Shown here one piece after another: positions 53,373-60,832 of a DNA stretch of 64,000 bases (position 1 is the first letter of the stretch; every line of letters starts with the position of its first letter). The translations under genes were made by a program, and so were the position numbers. Location of the stretch: contig CBDDHW010000016.1 in assembly GCA_965228575.1 (NCBI GenBank), positions 1-64,000 on the forward strand, written 5' to 3'. The notes beneath the pieces were generated by a model. It saw only the letters and a program-made list of their open reading frames with translations. It did no database searches and was not told the DNA's origin. This DNA is from UBA11612 sp965228575 (GTDB lineage Bacteria; Pseudomonadota; Alphaproteobacteria; Rhodospirillales; Rhodospirillaceae).

Positions 53373-53906
53373 TTATGTCAATAGCTTTTTTACTCTTTTT
53401 AAAGAGCAATATGAATCAAGAGAAAGTCGAAACTCATCTAAGAGCCGATCGACTCGCACAGCAAATTCTAGTGCGATGCGTCTCGGATCTGCATTCTTCT
53501 CAACGATATTTCTCGTCAGATCCAACCTTAAAAGCCGCGGCGCTTTGACCACTATCGCCTTAGCCTCGCTCACAGCCCAGGGTTTATAGCGCGCGCACCA
53601 GACCTCCATTTCACGATCGCTCATTCGCGCAAATGGCGATCGCGCCTGTTTTCTGCCCGGCATGGGACTAGATAAACCTAATTTCGCTTGAGGCAACATG
53701 CCCCGCTGAAGAGCGCGCCACATATAGGTAAGCTCGTGTGCCGCTGACTCTTGGTCAGCCGTGATGAGATCTTGGTCGAGCAAACACTGCAGAATATCGG
53801 GCTTGAGCTTAGCCACCGTTTCCGGCGTCGGCCCCGAGATCCTCATTGCGCCGGGGCCGCCCCCTCTTACTCCTCTGAGCTGCTCGAGTCGTATGAAATT
53901 TCCCAA
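53373..53906 (-). CDS. Unknown 177-residue protein
   Basis: No family recognised. Basic, mainly helical; the middle contains SPMPGRKQARSPFARMSDRE and the C-terminal half RIALEFAVRVDRLLDEFRLS. No signal or membrane helix. The frame opens at a TTG (53906); an internal ATG giving MRISGPTPETVAKLKPDIL is another candidate start. It diverges from the repressor-like gene, an arrangement common for a regulator and its target. A phage-derived origin is possible but unsupported by other genes. Confidence 0.55.
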   Translation of the reverse strand: MGNFIRLEQLRGVRGGGPGAMRISGPTPETVAKLKPDILQCLLDQDLITADQESAAHELTYMWRALQRGMLPQAKLGLSSPMPGRKQARSPFARMSDREMEVWCARYKPWAVSEAKAIVVKAPRLLRLDLTRNIVEKNADPRRIALEFAVRVDRLLDEFRLSLDSYCSLKRVKKLLT

Positions 53907-54122
53907 ATCCTCGCGTAATTGCCATTGCTATCCCTCTCATGTGAACTCCACCAGAACTAAATGTGGCGGCGAAACACGGGAGGAACCCGCTAAACCTTGT
54001 AAGAAAGCGAAGGACAAATAAATTGCGCATATTGTTAGTTATTTTTACGCGTAATTATTGCAAATTGTAGCGTATTTTTAAGCATACTCAATGGCAATTC
54101 GTTTACGCGTCACGTGAAACCC

Positions 54123-54602
54123 ATGGATGGAAACGGTCCGAAAGATCCCACAGCTACGGCGGAAGTTTCTGCGCATCAGCAACAAACCCGTCAGCTTGTC
54201 GGCGCGATGATGAAGCTCACAGGTTTATCAGCAAGCGCGTTAGCGAGCGCGGCTGGATTAACACCGTCGACGATCAACCGTTTCATGCATCGTCCGGTGC
54301 GCCACACCCTTAGTCAAAGCACGATGCTTGCGCTGATGACGGAAACTCTCCTGCATCTCAAAAACTTAAATCCGGAAGCGGTGGATCTTGATGCGTTGAC
54401 GATATTGACACCCGCGATTGCGATATACGAACGCGGAATTCTTGAATACGCACCCGACGTTGCACCTGTCATTGAAATGGCGAAAAACACGGGTAACCCC
54501 GGTCGAAAGCCGAGTTATTTAGCAACGCACAATGTAGACGATTTGCCGGTTCTTATGGGTTCATCGCAGGGAATAGATGTGAACGCCGCTAATTTTTACT
54601 AA
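54123..54602 (+). CDS. Helix-turn-helix regulator, N-terminal part of a split S24-type repressor
   Basis: A DNA-binding helix-turn-helix lies at residues ~25-65 (LTGLSASALASAAGLTPSTI then NRFMHRPV). The following ~90 residues form a linker ending in DLPVLMGSSQGIDVNAANFY. This ending is what normally leads into the S24 peptidase-like domain of CI/LexA-type repressors. That domain is present immediately downstream, but one reading frame away; the break is at a run of five T (54593-54597). Starts: ATG 54123 or GTG 54114, neither with a ribosome site. It diverges from the unknown gene at 53373. Confidence 0.75.
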   Translation: MDGNGPKDPTATAEVSAHQQQTRQLVGAMMKLTGLSASALASAAGLTPSTINRFMHRPVRHTLSQSTMLALMTETLLHLKNLNPEAVDLDALTILTPAIAIYERGILEYAPDVAPVIEMAKNTGNPGRKPSYLATHNVDDLPVLMGSSQGIDVNAANFY

Positions 54603-54663
54603 TGCACCCCTTCGAGCGGCGCGTCCATCCTTCCTGCAAGGCGACGCAAAAGCGTTTGCGATC

Positions 54664-54924
54664 TTGATGCCGGATGAAACTATGTTTCCCCGTTTTGTGG
54701 TCGGAGAAATGCTTTACGTAAGCCCCGCCCGCAGCCTTACGGGGGAAAACATAGATGTTGTCCTCGAACGCTCAGCTGGTGGGTTTATTGTAGGAAGATT
54801 GGCGGCGATAACGAGTAAATCTGTTCGATTGGGCTTACTCAGCCCCAATACGCGGGAGTCGTTCGATCGGAATCAGATCAGCGGAATTTACCGAATCGTC
54901 GGGACGCAAAACCTGGCTGGTTAG
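54664..54924 (+). CDS. S24-like C-terminal half of the split repressor
   Basis: The frame is open from 54583 and reads NAPLRAARPSFLQGDAKAFA, then ILMPDETMFPRFVVGEMLYV, the pattern of an S24/LexA C-terminal domain. The catalytic serine position (usually D-S-M) reads D-E-T-M, so self-cleavage is unlikely even if joined to the upstream half. No ribosome site is seen at the TTG at 54664 or the ATG three bases later. Either a pseudogene half, a product of frameshifting, or the result of a one-base sequencing error. Confidence 0.6.
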   Translation: MMPDETMFPRFVVGEMLYVSPARSLTGENIDVVLERSAGGFIVGRLAAITSKSVRLGLLSPNTRESFDRNQISGIYRIVGTQNLAG

Positions 54925-54930
54925 GTGACA

Positions 54931-55710
54931 TCATTCAGGATTCTGGCACGTTCCAGGACCGCAGAGCTGAACCATGATCTCGGCTGACTTAAACCGAACG
55001 ATATCATCGAAATGGGCAACTCCTGATAGACTCCTAAAGTCACCAAAAGCAAACACTGCGTCATCATCTGAATTTTCGTCCTGTCCGCCACCGCCACCGG
55101 TTTGCCCATAAATATCGTTGGTCGTTACACCAGTCGAAGATGTCAAAGCCAAAGATTTATCCGGGCCGCTGCTGACGAGAACGTACGCTGCATTAGTAAT
55201 TGTCGTTGCACTATCATTGTCATTAACCGTCACGTTTCCAGTAGGGTAGGTCGTCCCGCAGCGATCCATTCCAGCGGTATCCTGCAATCCAGCAGCCGCT
55301 GTGCAGGGAGTACCAACTCCAACGTAGTAGCGGATGCGATCACCCCAGCCATCAGTCGCGAACTCCTCTGATAATCCAAGGGTACGCCATGGCACAACAG
55401 CATCAATAAGCCGACAAGCGGTAGCAGTGCAATTCCCTCCGACCAAACCGCCAGTATCGAAAGATCTTCCGAAATTGTTGTCGGCTCCTGTCGATGACAA
55501 CGAACCATCTGTCGGGCAAGGCAGACAAGAAAATTCCTCAACGTAGGACTGTAGGGCTTGCTCAATTAGGTCCAATCGCTCACCTGTTGTTTGAGATCTC
55601 CTAGAATCGAAGATGGCACCAACTATCGTCAGACCACCGACGGATATTAATCCAACTATAACCACAAGGATTGCGACCTCGACCAGCGTAAATCCGCGAC
55701 TTTCTCTCAC
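54931..55710 (-). CDS. Prepilin-type N-methylation domain pseudopilin
   Basis: The N-terminus MRESRGFTLVEVAILVVIVG is a type IV prepilin/pseudopilin signal (cleavage after Gly, methylated Phe, Glu+5) with the hydrophobic helix. The body of about 225 residues is rich in Thr, Asn and Gly, with six or more cysteines and a C-terminal FGDFRSLSGVAHFDDIVRFK. No other pilus or type II secretion gene is seen, so this is a lone pseudopilin; it would need a prepilin peptidase encoded elsewhere. Start ATG 55710. Confidence 0.8.
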   Translation of the reverse strand: MRESRGFTLVEVAILVVIVGLISVGGLTIVGAIFDSRRSQTTGERLDLIEQALQSYVEEFSCLPCPTDGSLSSTGADNNFGRSFDTGGLVGGNCTATACRLIDAVVPWRTLGLSEEFATDGWGDRIRYYVGVGTPCTAAAGLQDTAGMDRCGTTYPTGNVTVNDNDSATTITNAAYVLVSSGPDKSLALTSSTGVTTNDIYGQTGGGGGQDENSDDDAVFAFGDFRSLSGVAHFDDIVRFKSAEIMVQLCGPGTCQNPE

Positions 55711-55867
55711 AGTACCATCTCCCTGGGAACGTAGAGATTGTATCCGCGATACTTGCCGTCGGTCCAGATCTACCTGTATTTCCTGGAGTTAAGGCCTGAG
55801 GTGCCTGCTCAACCGATCCGATTCCAAACTCTGAGACCAGCAATACCAGAAACTCACGGAGTTTCCG

Positions 55868-56200
55868 TTACCCTCGCTTTTGATCAAGTATGAACTGTAC
55901 CACCTTGTCAATATCCTCCTCCAGCAAGAGAATATTGTTCATGGCTCCATGAGGCAGTTTTAGAAACCGGCGCAACTGTTCGGGATTGGTGGTAGATTCA
56001 TTGGCTACCGTCACAAAATCTGGCGGTGCGCCGTCCTGTCTAGCGCGAAGTTTTTCGTCGGAGCCCCTCTGACTAATCACATGGCATTGCGCACACATAC
56101 TCTGGGCGAGCTGTTGTCCCGTAAGGGTTTGATGAGATTCAGTAGCACACGATGCAATTAAACCAGCTATCGCGGTTAAACCAAGAGTGCGAAATATCAT
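55868..56200 (-). CDS. Monohaem cytochrome c lipoprotein
   Basis: A 110-residue cytochrome c with lipobox IASC, so membrane-anchored on the periplasmic side. Haem site CAQCH near residue 35; the axial methionine is probably in KLPHGAMNNI. Related in layout to the three other small cytochromes in the cluster (the K-P-H-x-x-M pattern recurs in two of them). Likely an electron shuttle in the low-oxygen respiratory module. No FixK box was found directly before it. Confidence 0.83.
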   Translation of the reverse strand: MIFRTLGLTAIAGLIASCATESHQTLTGQQLAQSMCAQCHVISQRGSDEKLRARQDGAPPDFVTVANESTTNPEQLRRFLKLPHGAMNNILLLEEDIDKVVQFILDQKRG

Positions 56201-56254
56201 TCTTTGCTCCTAATGAAACGATCCCAAATTTCGACTTTATCATCGATTGGGCAT

Positions 56255-56353
56255 CTATTTCTTTCCACTCCACCACGAAATGAATCCAAGTCCGCCGACA
56301 AAACTTGCGAATGCCAAAATAATCAGGACTCCGTATAACGTTTCACTAAACAT
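56255..56353 (-). CDS. Predicted 32-residue membrane protein in the cytochrome cluster
   Basis: An ATG at 56353 with AGGAG ten bases upstream opens a 32-codon frame, MFSETLYGVLIILAFASFVG then GLGFISWWSGKK: one membrane helix with a basic end. In size and topology it resembles small oxidase subunits such as CcoQ or CydX, though I see no sequence match. A TTGA-N6-TCAA box lies 93 bases upstream. Position between cytochrome genes supports a respiratory role; this is inference. Confidence 0.55.
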   Translation of the reverse strand: MFSETLYGVLIILAFASFVGGLGFISWWSGKK

Positions 56354-56445
56354 ACTACGATGACTCCTAGCCAATAAGAATTCTGGAATACTCCGCACGC
56401 GAGACTCTCACCCTCGTTATGTAAATCGAGTAATCACTGAGAACA

Positions 56446-56459
56446 TTGACCGGCGTCAA
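56446..56459. promoter_or_regulatory. FixK/FNR-type box
   Basis: TTGACCGGCGTCAA, a palindrome matching TTGA-N6-TCAA. It lies between the 32-residue membrane protein (minus) and a cytochrome c gene (plus), and could serve either. Confidence 0.6.
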
Positions 56460-56582
56460 AATTAGGATGGGCTGATATTTAGATATGATAATAGTGAGAC
56501 TTAATTTACTATCACTTGTAACTTGGCATATAAAATTGATAGTTTCCTTTAGGTCATTAACAATAACGTGAGCTAACTTGCG

Positions 56583-56897
56583 ATGCGCTTCTTAGCTTCG
56601 ATTGCTTTTCTTGCATTATTGCAAGTCAACGGAATAGCGCTTGGGCAAGACAACGACCCGGTGGCAGGCTTGGCGCTGGCACGTCACATTTGCGCTGACT
56701 GCCACCTTGTAGCCGGACCCAATCCTAAATCATTGCAGCGAGGCCCTTCGTTTACGGAGTTGAAGAATCGACCGGGCATTTCTGCCGTGTATCTTCAGGA
56801 TTTTCTAAAAAAACCACATGGCGAAATGCCACGCGTTCCCTTAACAGCGAATGAGATCAATGACCTAATCTCCTACATCCTTATGGTAGACAATTAA
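56583..56897 (+). CDS. Small monohaem cytochrome c
   Basis: A 104-residue periplasmic cytochrome c with a signal peptide ending near ALGQ. Haem motif CADCH at about residue 38; distal methionine in KKPHGEMPRVPLT. The second helix NDLISYILMVD ends the domain. Class I, single domain. ATG start with a poor ribosome site. Probably accepts or donates electrons to a terminal oxidase encoded elsewhere; no oxidase gene is in the window. Confidence 0.85.
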   Translation: MRFLASIAFLALLQVNGIALGQDNDPVAGLALARHICADCHLVAGPNPKSLQRGPSFTELKNRPGISAVYLQDFLKKPHGEMPRVPLTANEINDLISYILMVDN

Positions 56898-56975
56898 GAA
56901 CTAGTGATGGCACACACACGCTTACTTCATCAAATAAGAGAAGAAGGTGTGATTTTGATTCACACTTTCTACAAT

Positions 56976-56989
56976 TTTGATACGCGTCA
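56976..56989 (+). promoter_or_regulatory. FixK/FNR-type box before a cytochrome c gene
   Basis: TTGATACGCGTCAA differs from TTGAT-N4-ATCAA by one base and fits TTGA-N6-TCAA. Its centre is 68 bases before the ATG at 57051, so a start about 41 bases from the centre leaves a short leader, as in FixK class II promoters. Confidence 0.65.
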
Positions 56990-57050
56990 ATGCATCAATG
57001 CACTTAGCGTCTAATTTTCCCATCATGTGAACTCGCGCTGGAGTATTTTT

Positions 57051-57371
57051 ATGCGAATATTTGCACTCGCTGTCTTCGTCTTAAGCACCTTTTCGCATGC
57101 TAGCGTTGCCCAAAAATATCCAGGAAGCATCGCGGATGGTTATATGTTCGCCCTCGAGATGTGTTCTGAATGCCACGTTGTAGCGGCTGATCAAGATAAG
57201 CCGGCTACCGATGCCGTGCCTACATTTACCGCTATTGCGGCCGACCCGGCAGTGACGGAAATTAGCCTTCGGGCTTTCCTACAAACGCCTCACGCCGAAA
57301 TGCCAAATTTTATCCTCTCTCGAATTCAAACCGACAATATTATTAGCTACATTCTGAGTTTGAGAGACTAG
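57051..57371 (+). CDS. Small monohaem cytochrome c
   Basis: 106 residues with a signal peptide ending HASVAQ. Haem motif CSECH; distal methionine in TPHAEMPNFI; C-terminal helix DNIISYILSLRD. Paralogous in layout to the gene at 56583. GGAG eight bases before the ATG at 57051 favours it over the GTG at 57027. A FixK box stands upstream, so induction under low oxygen is expected. Confidence 0.85.
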   Translation: MRIFALAVFVLSTFSHASVAQKYPGSIADGYMFALEMCSECHVVAADQDKPATDAVPTFTAIAADPAVTEISLRAFLQTPHAEMPNFILSRIQTDNIISYILSLRD

Positions 57372-57393
57372 GCAGATACGAGTCCAAAGGTTT

Positions 57394-57711
57394 CTATAAA
57401 CTATTGATATAGGCCAGTAGATCTTCGATTTCGTCCGCTGAAAATGCAAGGGCGGGCATGTTATTGTCGTGACCAGTGACAATACCCTCTGCAAGTGCTT
57501 CCTCTAAATAAGATACCGGCCATTTTTCTTTAAAGCTGGACAGTGGCGGCGCGACAGCTCCTTCATCCGTGGCGTGATGACACCTCATGCAATGTTGCTC
57601 CGCCAACACTCTTCCTTCGCTTTCATCGGCCGCAATACCTAAATGGGACTGTATTGTCACCGCCTGTATACTCACAAGCATACAACCAGCAATCCGTTGA
57701 ACTATTCTCAT
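57394..57711 (-). CDS. Small monohaem cytochrome c
   Basis: 105 residues with a signal peptide ending near IAADE. Haem motif CMRCH; distal methionine in GHDNNMPALAFS; C-terminal helix EIEDLLAYINSL. The ATG overlaps the stop of the upstream gene as ATGA (57708-57711), so the two are translated together. Slightly different from the K-P-H-type copies: the spacer before Met has EGIVTGHDNN, as in dehydrogenase-linked cytochromes. Confidence 0.85.
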   Translation of the reverse strand: MRIVQRIAGCMLVSIQAVTIQSHLGIAADESEGRVLAEQHCMRCHHATDEGAVAPPLSSFKEKWPVSYLEEALAEGIVTGHDNNMPALAFSADEIEDLLAYINSL

Positions 57712-58082
57712 TGGGGATGCCAATCAGTCACGGACGCAACTCTGAAGGTCCGTTGCTGGCCATCATGTTCGGTCACCGATACGTATTCCCCCGGGCAAAA
57801 AGCGTGGCTAGAAAAACGAAAAATCGCTTCATCATCCTCCTCTCCGGGAGCATAGGAAAACATCCATTTTCCTCCTGATGTACGAATTAACAAACCATGT
57901 TCGACAACTTTGTCATCTTCTAGTCGCCTTACCGCACAAAGCAATTTTTGTTCTTCCCACTGGCTTTCATCCAAATGCCCAGATAAATCCAAAGGCGCTC
58001 TGAACTCATACGCATGGCCCGAATCTCCGATAGGATTTTCAGGGGAGCGCGCCAATTCTAAGCGAATATTTTTGATACTCAT
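57708..58082 (-). CDS. Unknown protein coupled to a cytochrome c gene
   Basis: A 124-residue soluble protein, no family recognised. No signal peptide. N-terminal MSIKNIRLELARSPENPIGD, a central YEFRAPLDLSGHLDESQW, and a beta-rich C-terminus (GKWMFSYAPGEEDDEAIFRF, SSHAFCPGEYVSVTEHDG). It ends in an ATGA overlap with the cytochrome c gene and lies opposite a FixK-box promoter region, so it probably belongs to the low-oxygen module. Start ATG 58082; an earlier one at 58106 exists. Confidence 0.65.
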   Translation of the reverse strand: MSIKNIRLELARSPENPIGDSGHAYEFRAPLDLSGHLDESQWEEQKLLCAVRRLEDDKVVEHGLLIRTSGGKWMFSYAPGEEDDEAIFRFSSHAFCPGEYVSVTEHDGQQRTFRVASVTDWHPQ

Positions 58083-58148
58083 GATGTTGGTAAATCCAAT
58101 TTTCAAACAGTATTCAATTCTTGCATAACATGTTCTCCACTAATCGCT

Positions 58149-58162
58149 TTGATCTGTATCAA
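58149..58162 (+). promoter_or_regulatory. Perfect FixK/FNR box
   Basis: TTGATCTGTATCAA matches TTGAT-N4-ATCAA exactly. Its centre is 60 bases before the CBS-BON start codon, so a transcript starting near 58197 would place it at -41.5. It is also about 70 bases upstream of the minus-strand unknown gene. Confidence 0.75.
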
Positions 58163-58215
58163 TGATAAACGTGGTGCCGAAGGCTAGCGTTAGATTTTGG
58201 GAGAAGGAAAGAAAT

Positions 58216-58914
58216 ATGAATGTCGCTGATTTTATGCGCATAGATGTAGTGACCGCACGACCCAATATGAAGGTGGTAGACGTTGCCAGCCAGATGGTCC
58301 GTAGTCACGTCAGCGGGATGCCGGTTGTGGATGAAAATGATAACGTCATCGGAATTGTGAGTGAGGGCGATTTACTTCGGCGTGCCGAAGCGGGGACAAA
58401 TCATCACCGCCCGCGTTGGCTTCAATTCCTAATGGGGTCGGCCCGCCTAGCTGACGAGTATGTTAAATCCCATGGACTGAAGGTGAAAGATGTAATGACC
58501 AGTAACGTCGCTACGGTTGACGCTGCAGATACACTTGATACCGCGGTCGATTTAATGGAAAAACGGGGTGTAAAGCGATTGCCCGTTGTTTCAGATGGCA
58601 AACTTATAGGAATACTTAGCCGTGCCGATGTTCTCGCCGCCTTTGTTTACAACGTCCGCGCATCAAAAACTGGCGGCAAATCAGACGGAAAAATTCGCCA
58701 AGAAATTCTTGAGGCTTTTGAAAAAGAAAAATGGTTGCGGGGTGATCGCTTAACCGTTGTTGTTCGGGAGGGACTCGTTGAGCTTAGCGGGATAGTTATA
58801 TCTGAAAAGGAGCGCAAGGCACTCATTGTCATGGCTGAAAACGCTGAGGGAGTAAAAGGCGTTTCGGATAAATTGACCTTTGTGGATCTCGTCACTCTTA
58901 CACCAAGAATATGA
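58216..58914 (+). CDS. CBS-pair and BON domain protein
   Basis: 232 residues: two CBS domains (~1-60, MNVADFMRIDVVTARPNMKV; ~95-150, VKDVMTSNVATVDAADTLDT) and a C-terminal BON domain (~165-225, DRLTVVVREGLVELSGIV). CBS pairs bind adenine nucleotides; BON domains bind membranes or partner proteins. AAGGA seven bases before the ATG at 58216 sets the start. The perfect FixK box upstream indicates induction in low oxygen. Target not known. Confidence 0.87.
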   Translation: MNVADFMRIDVVTARPNMKVVDVASQMVRSHVSGMPVVDENDNVIGIVSEGDLLRRAEAGTNHHRPRWLQFLMGSARLADEYVKSHGLKVKDVMTSNVATVDAADTLDTAVDLMEKRGVKRLPVVSDGKLIGILSRADVLAAFVYNVRASKTGGKSDGKIRQEILEAFEKEKWLRGDRLTVVVREGLVELSGIVISEKERKALIVMAENAEGVKGVSDKLTFVDLVTLTPRI

Positions 58915-58955
58915 AACAAGGTGTCAGTATTTTCCTCATGGAAAACAGAACATTC

Positions 58956-59573
58956 TCAGAGTCCAATATCTAATCCTGCCGCCAATGCTGCACGGATCAA
59001 TCCGGACAGATTTCGGACGCCCATTTTCTCCATTACCCTGCCGCGATGAACTTCAACCGTTCTGGGCGAAATTTGAAGTTCGTGCGCAATGACTTTATTC
59101 GCATGGCCAATAATTAGCAGATTCAAGACTTGGCGTTCCCTCGCCGTTAATAACGCCAAGCGTTCCTTTGCGACTTCAACCGACAGCGCATGTTCTTGAG
59201 CTTCAGTTGCGATATTTAAACCTCGCTCGATGCTCGCCAAAAGCACATCGTCGTCAAAAGGCTTTTCGACAAAGTCTAGCGCACCTGCCTTCATCGCTCT
59301 TACTGCTAGGGATACGTCCCCATGCCCGGTAATCACGATAACAGGCATGCGTATTTTTCTTTTGATGATTTCCTCCTGCAAAGCTAAGCCGTCCATTCCT
59401 GGCATGCGGATATCGGTGACCAAACAACCGACAGCGTTATCTTCAATACTGTCGAGAAAATCTCCTGCCGAACTAAAATCATCGACCTTAAATCCAGCCG
59501 CCTCTATTAATGCGCGCAAGGAATCGCGTACGATCGGATCGTCATCGACCACAAACACTTTTTGCTCAGCCAC
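58956..59573 (-). CDS. fixJ: Response regulator FixJ
   Basis: Receiver domain (~1-120) with VDDDP at the N-terminus, phospho-acceptor Asp in CLVTDIRMPGMDG, Thr in VITGHGD and Lys in VEKPFDDD; then a LuxR-type helix-turn-helix (~140-205) with LTARERQVLNLLIIGHANKV and ISPRTVEVHRGRVMEKMG. A GTG at 59573 with GAGGA six bases upstream is the likely start and overlaps fixL by eight bases; the ATG at 59591 would place that ribosome site inside the gene. 205 residues, as usual for FixJ. Activates fixK when phosphorylated by FixL. Confidence 0.93.
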   Translation of the reverse strand: MAEQKVFVVDDDPIVRDSLRALIEAAGFKVDDFSSAGDFLDSIEDNAVGCLVTDIRMPGMDGLALQEEIIKRKIRMPVIVITGHGDVSLAVRAMKAGALDFVEKPFDDDVLLASIERGLNIATEAQEHALSVEVAKERLALLTARERQVLNLLIIGHANKVIAHELQISPRTVEVHRGRVMEKMGVRNLSGLIRAALAAGLDIGL

Positions 59574-60705
59574 TGTTATCCTCAGTTCCATCAGCAGTTA
59601 TAATTGGAAGAGAAAAACGAAAAATTGCACCACCCTCAGAGATATTGTCTGCGGAAATATGTCCTCCATGGGCATCGACGATGGTTTTGCAAATGGAAAG
59701 GCCGATCCCTAATCCGTTTTGCTTAGTTGTCACAAAGGGTTGAAAGAGTTTCTCTAGAACCTCACTTGATACCCCTGGGCCTGAGTCCGTAATGCTCGTA
59801 ACGACAGTTTGGCTGCGGCTGTCTAGACTCGTGGCGATGTATAAGTGTCGTTGAGATTCGCCTTGTAACGCTTCAACACCATTTCGTACTAGATTCAGAA
59901 CCACCTGCTGAATTTGCACTTTATCGATGGATACGTATGGCAACCCAGCCTGCAAATCGGTATACACAGCAATCTCCGCCTCCGCCGCACCAACTAAAGC
60001 CAACTCAAGAACGCCCTCCACAACTTCGCTCATGTTCTCGGCAGTACGCTGAGATTCACCTTTTTGTATGAAGTCTCTGAGACGTTTAACGATTTGACCC
60101 GCACGTAGGGTCTGCTCCTTTGCTTTATCCATAAGGCCCTGCGCCCTAGGGACACTTGGAGAGAAGTCGTGTTGCGCAGAGCCTAGTGTTCGCGAGGCCG
60201 CTTTTACGTAATTCACGACCGCGGTAAGCGGTTGATTGAGTTCATGTGCTAATGCAGACGCCAACTGACCCATGTCACTCAATCTGGAGACGTGAAGAAG
60301 CTCTGAGCGAATGCTTTTTAATTGACGTTCCGCTGTATAACGCTCGGATAAATCATGAATAATCCCAACAAAAATACTCTTTCCTTTAAGTAGACCCTCG
60401 CCCACAGATAAATACATTGGAAAAGTTGAACCGTCTTTCCGGCGTCCAGTCACCTCTCGGCCATATCCAATAATTTTTTTAACACCGCTGGCTTGGTAGT
60501 CCGCCATGTATTGATCGTGCTGATCACGATACGGCATCGGCATAAGCATTTTCACGTTCATCCCGAGGACTTCTGTCGAATCGTATCCGAATAGCCGCTC
60601 GCAAGCAGGATTGAAAGCTTCCACAAGTCCCGACGAATTTGTCACGATGATTCCATCGACCGCGGTTTCCATGAGAATCTCGAATTGAACTTTCTCAACG
60701 TCCAT
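59566..60705 (-). CDS. fixL: Oxygen-sensing histidine kinase FixL
   Basis: A soluble PAS-HisKA-HATPase kinase of about 379 residues without membrane helices. The PAS domain (~5-120) contains MPMPYRDQHDQYMADYQASG followed by KKIIGYGREVTGRRKDGSTF; this matches haem-binding FixL, with the proximal histidine in the HDQY group and the oxygen-gating Arg in GYGREVTG. The kinase core has ALAHELNQPLTAVVNYVKAA (H box), VVLNLVRNGVEAL (N box) and DSGPGV / GLGIGLSI. Oxygen binding should shut the kinase off. ATG at 60705; a TTG at 60726 would add seven residues. Confidence 0.93.
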   Translation of the reverse strand: MDVEKVQFEILMETAVDGIIVTNSSGLVEAFNPACERLFGYDSTEVLGMNVKMLMPMPYRDQHDQYMADYQASGVKKIIGYGREVTGRRKDGSTFPMYLSVGEGLLKGKSIFVGIIHDLSERYTAERQLKSIRSELLHVSRLSDMGQLASALAHELNQPLTAVVNYVKAASRTLGSAQHDFSPSVPRAQGLMDKAKEQTLRAGQIVKRLRDFIQKGESQRTAENMSEVVEGVLELALVGAAEAEIAVYTDLQAGLPYVSIDKVQIQQVVLNLVRNGVEALQGESQRHLYIATSLDSRSQTVVTSITDSGPGVSSEVLEKLFQPFVTTKQNGLGIGLSICKTIVDAHGGHISADNISEGGAIFRFSLPIITADGTEDNSG

Positions 60706-60748
60706 AGAAAAACGATTCCACGCCAATTAACCCGATAAGTAAAATAAC

Positions 60749-60762
60749 GTACGTATTTCCCC
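60749..60762 (+). promoter_or_regulatory. Possible FixJ-binding site before fixK
   Basis: GTACGTATTTCCCC resembles the FixJ element (GTAMGTAG followed by TTTCCC-like bases). It sits about 70 bases before the fixK start in the fixL-fixK divergent region, where a FixJ-dependent promoter is expected. From memory of the consensus only. Confidence 0.4.
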
Positions 60763-60832
60763 CTATTTTGGAAAGCCCACCAGCGGCCTAATTCTAGTTC
60801 TATTAGAAAACATACGCCGATAGGGGGAAACA

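Noticed and set aside
53121..53384. 87-codon frame after the SPOR gene
   Set aside because: It spans two hairpins, lacks a ribosome site and shows no protein-like pattern.
54105..54120. Second parS site near the repressor gene
   Set aside because: GTCACGTGAAAC matches only one half; it is not palindromic beyond CACGTG.
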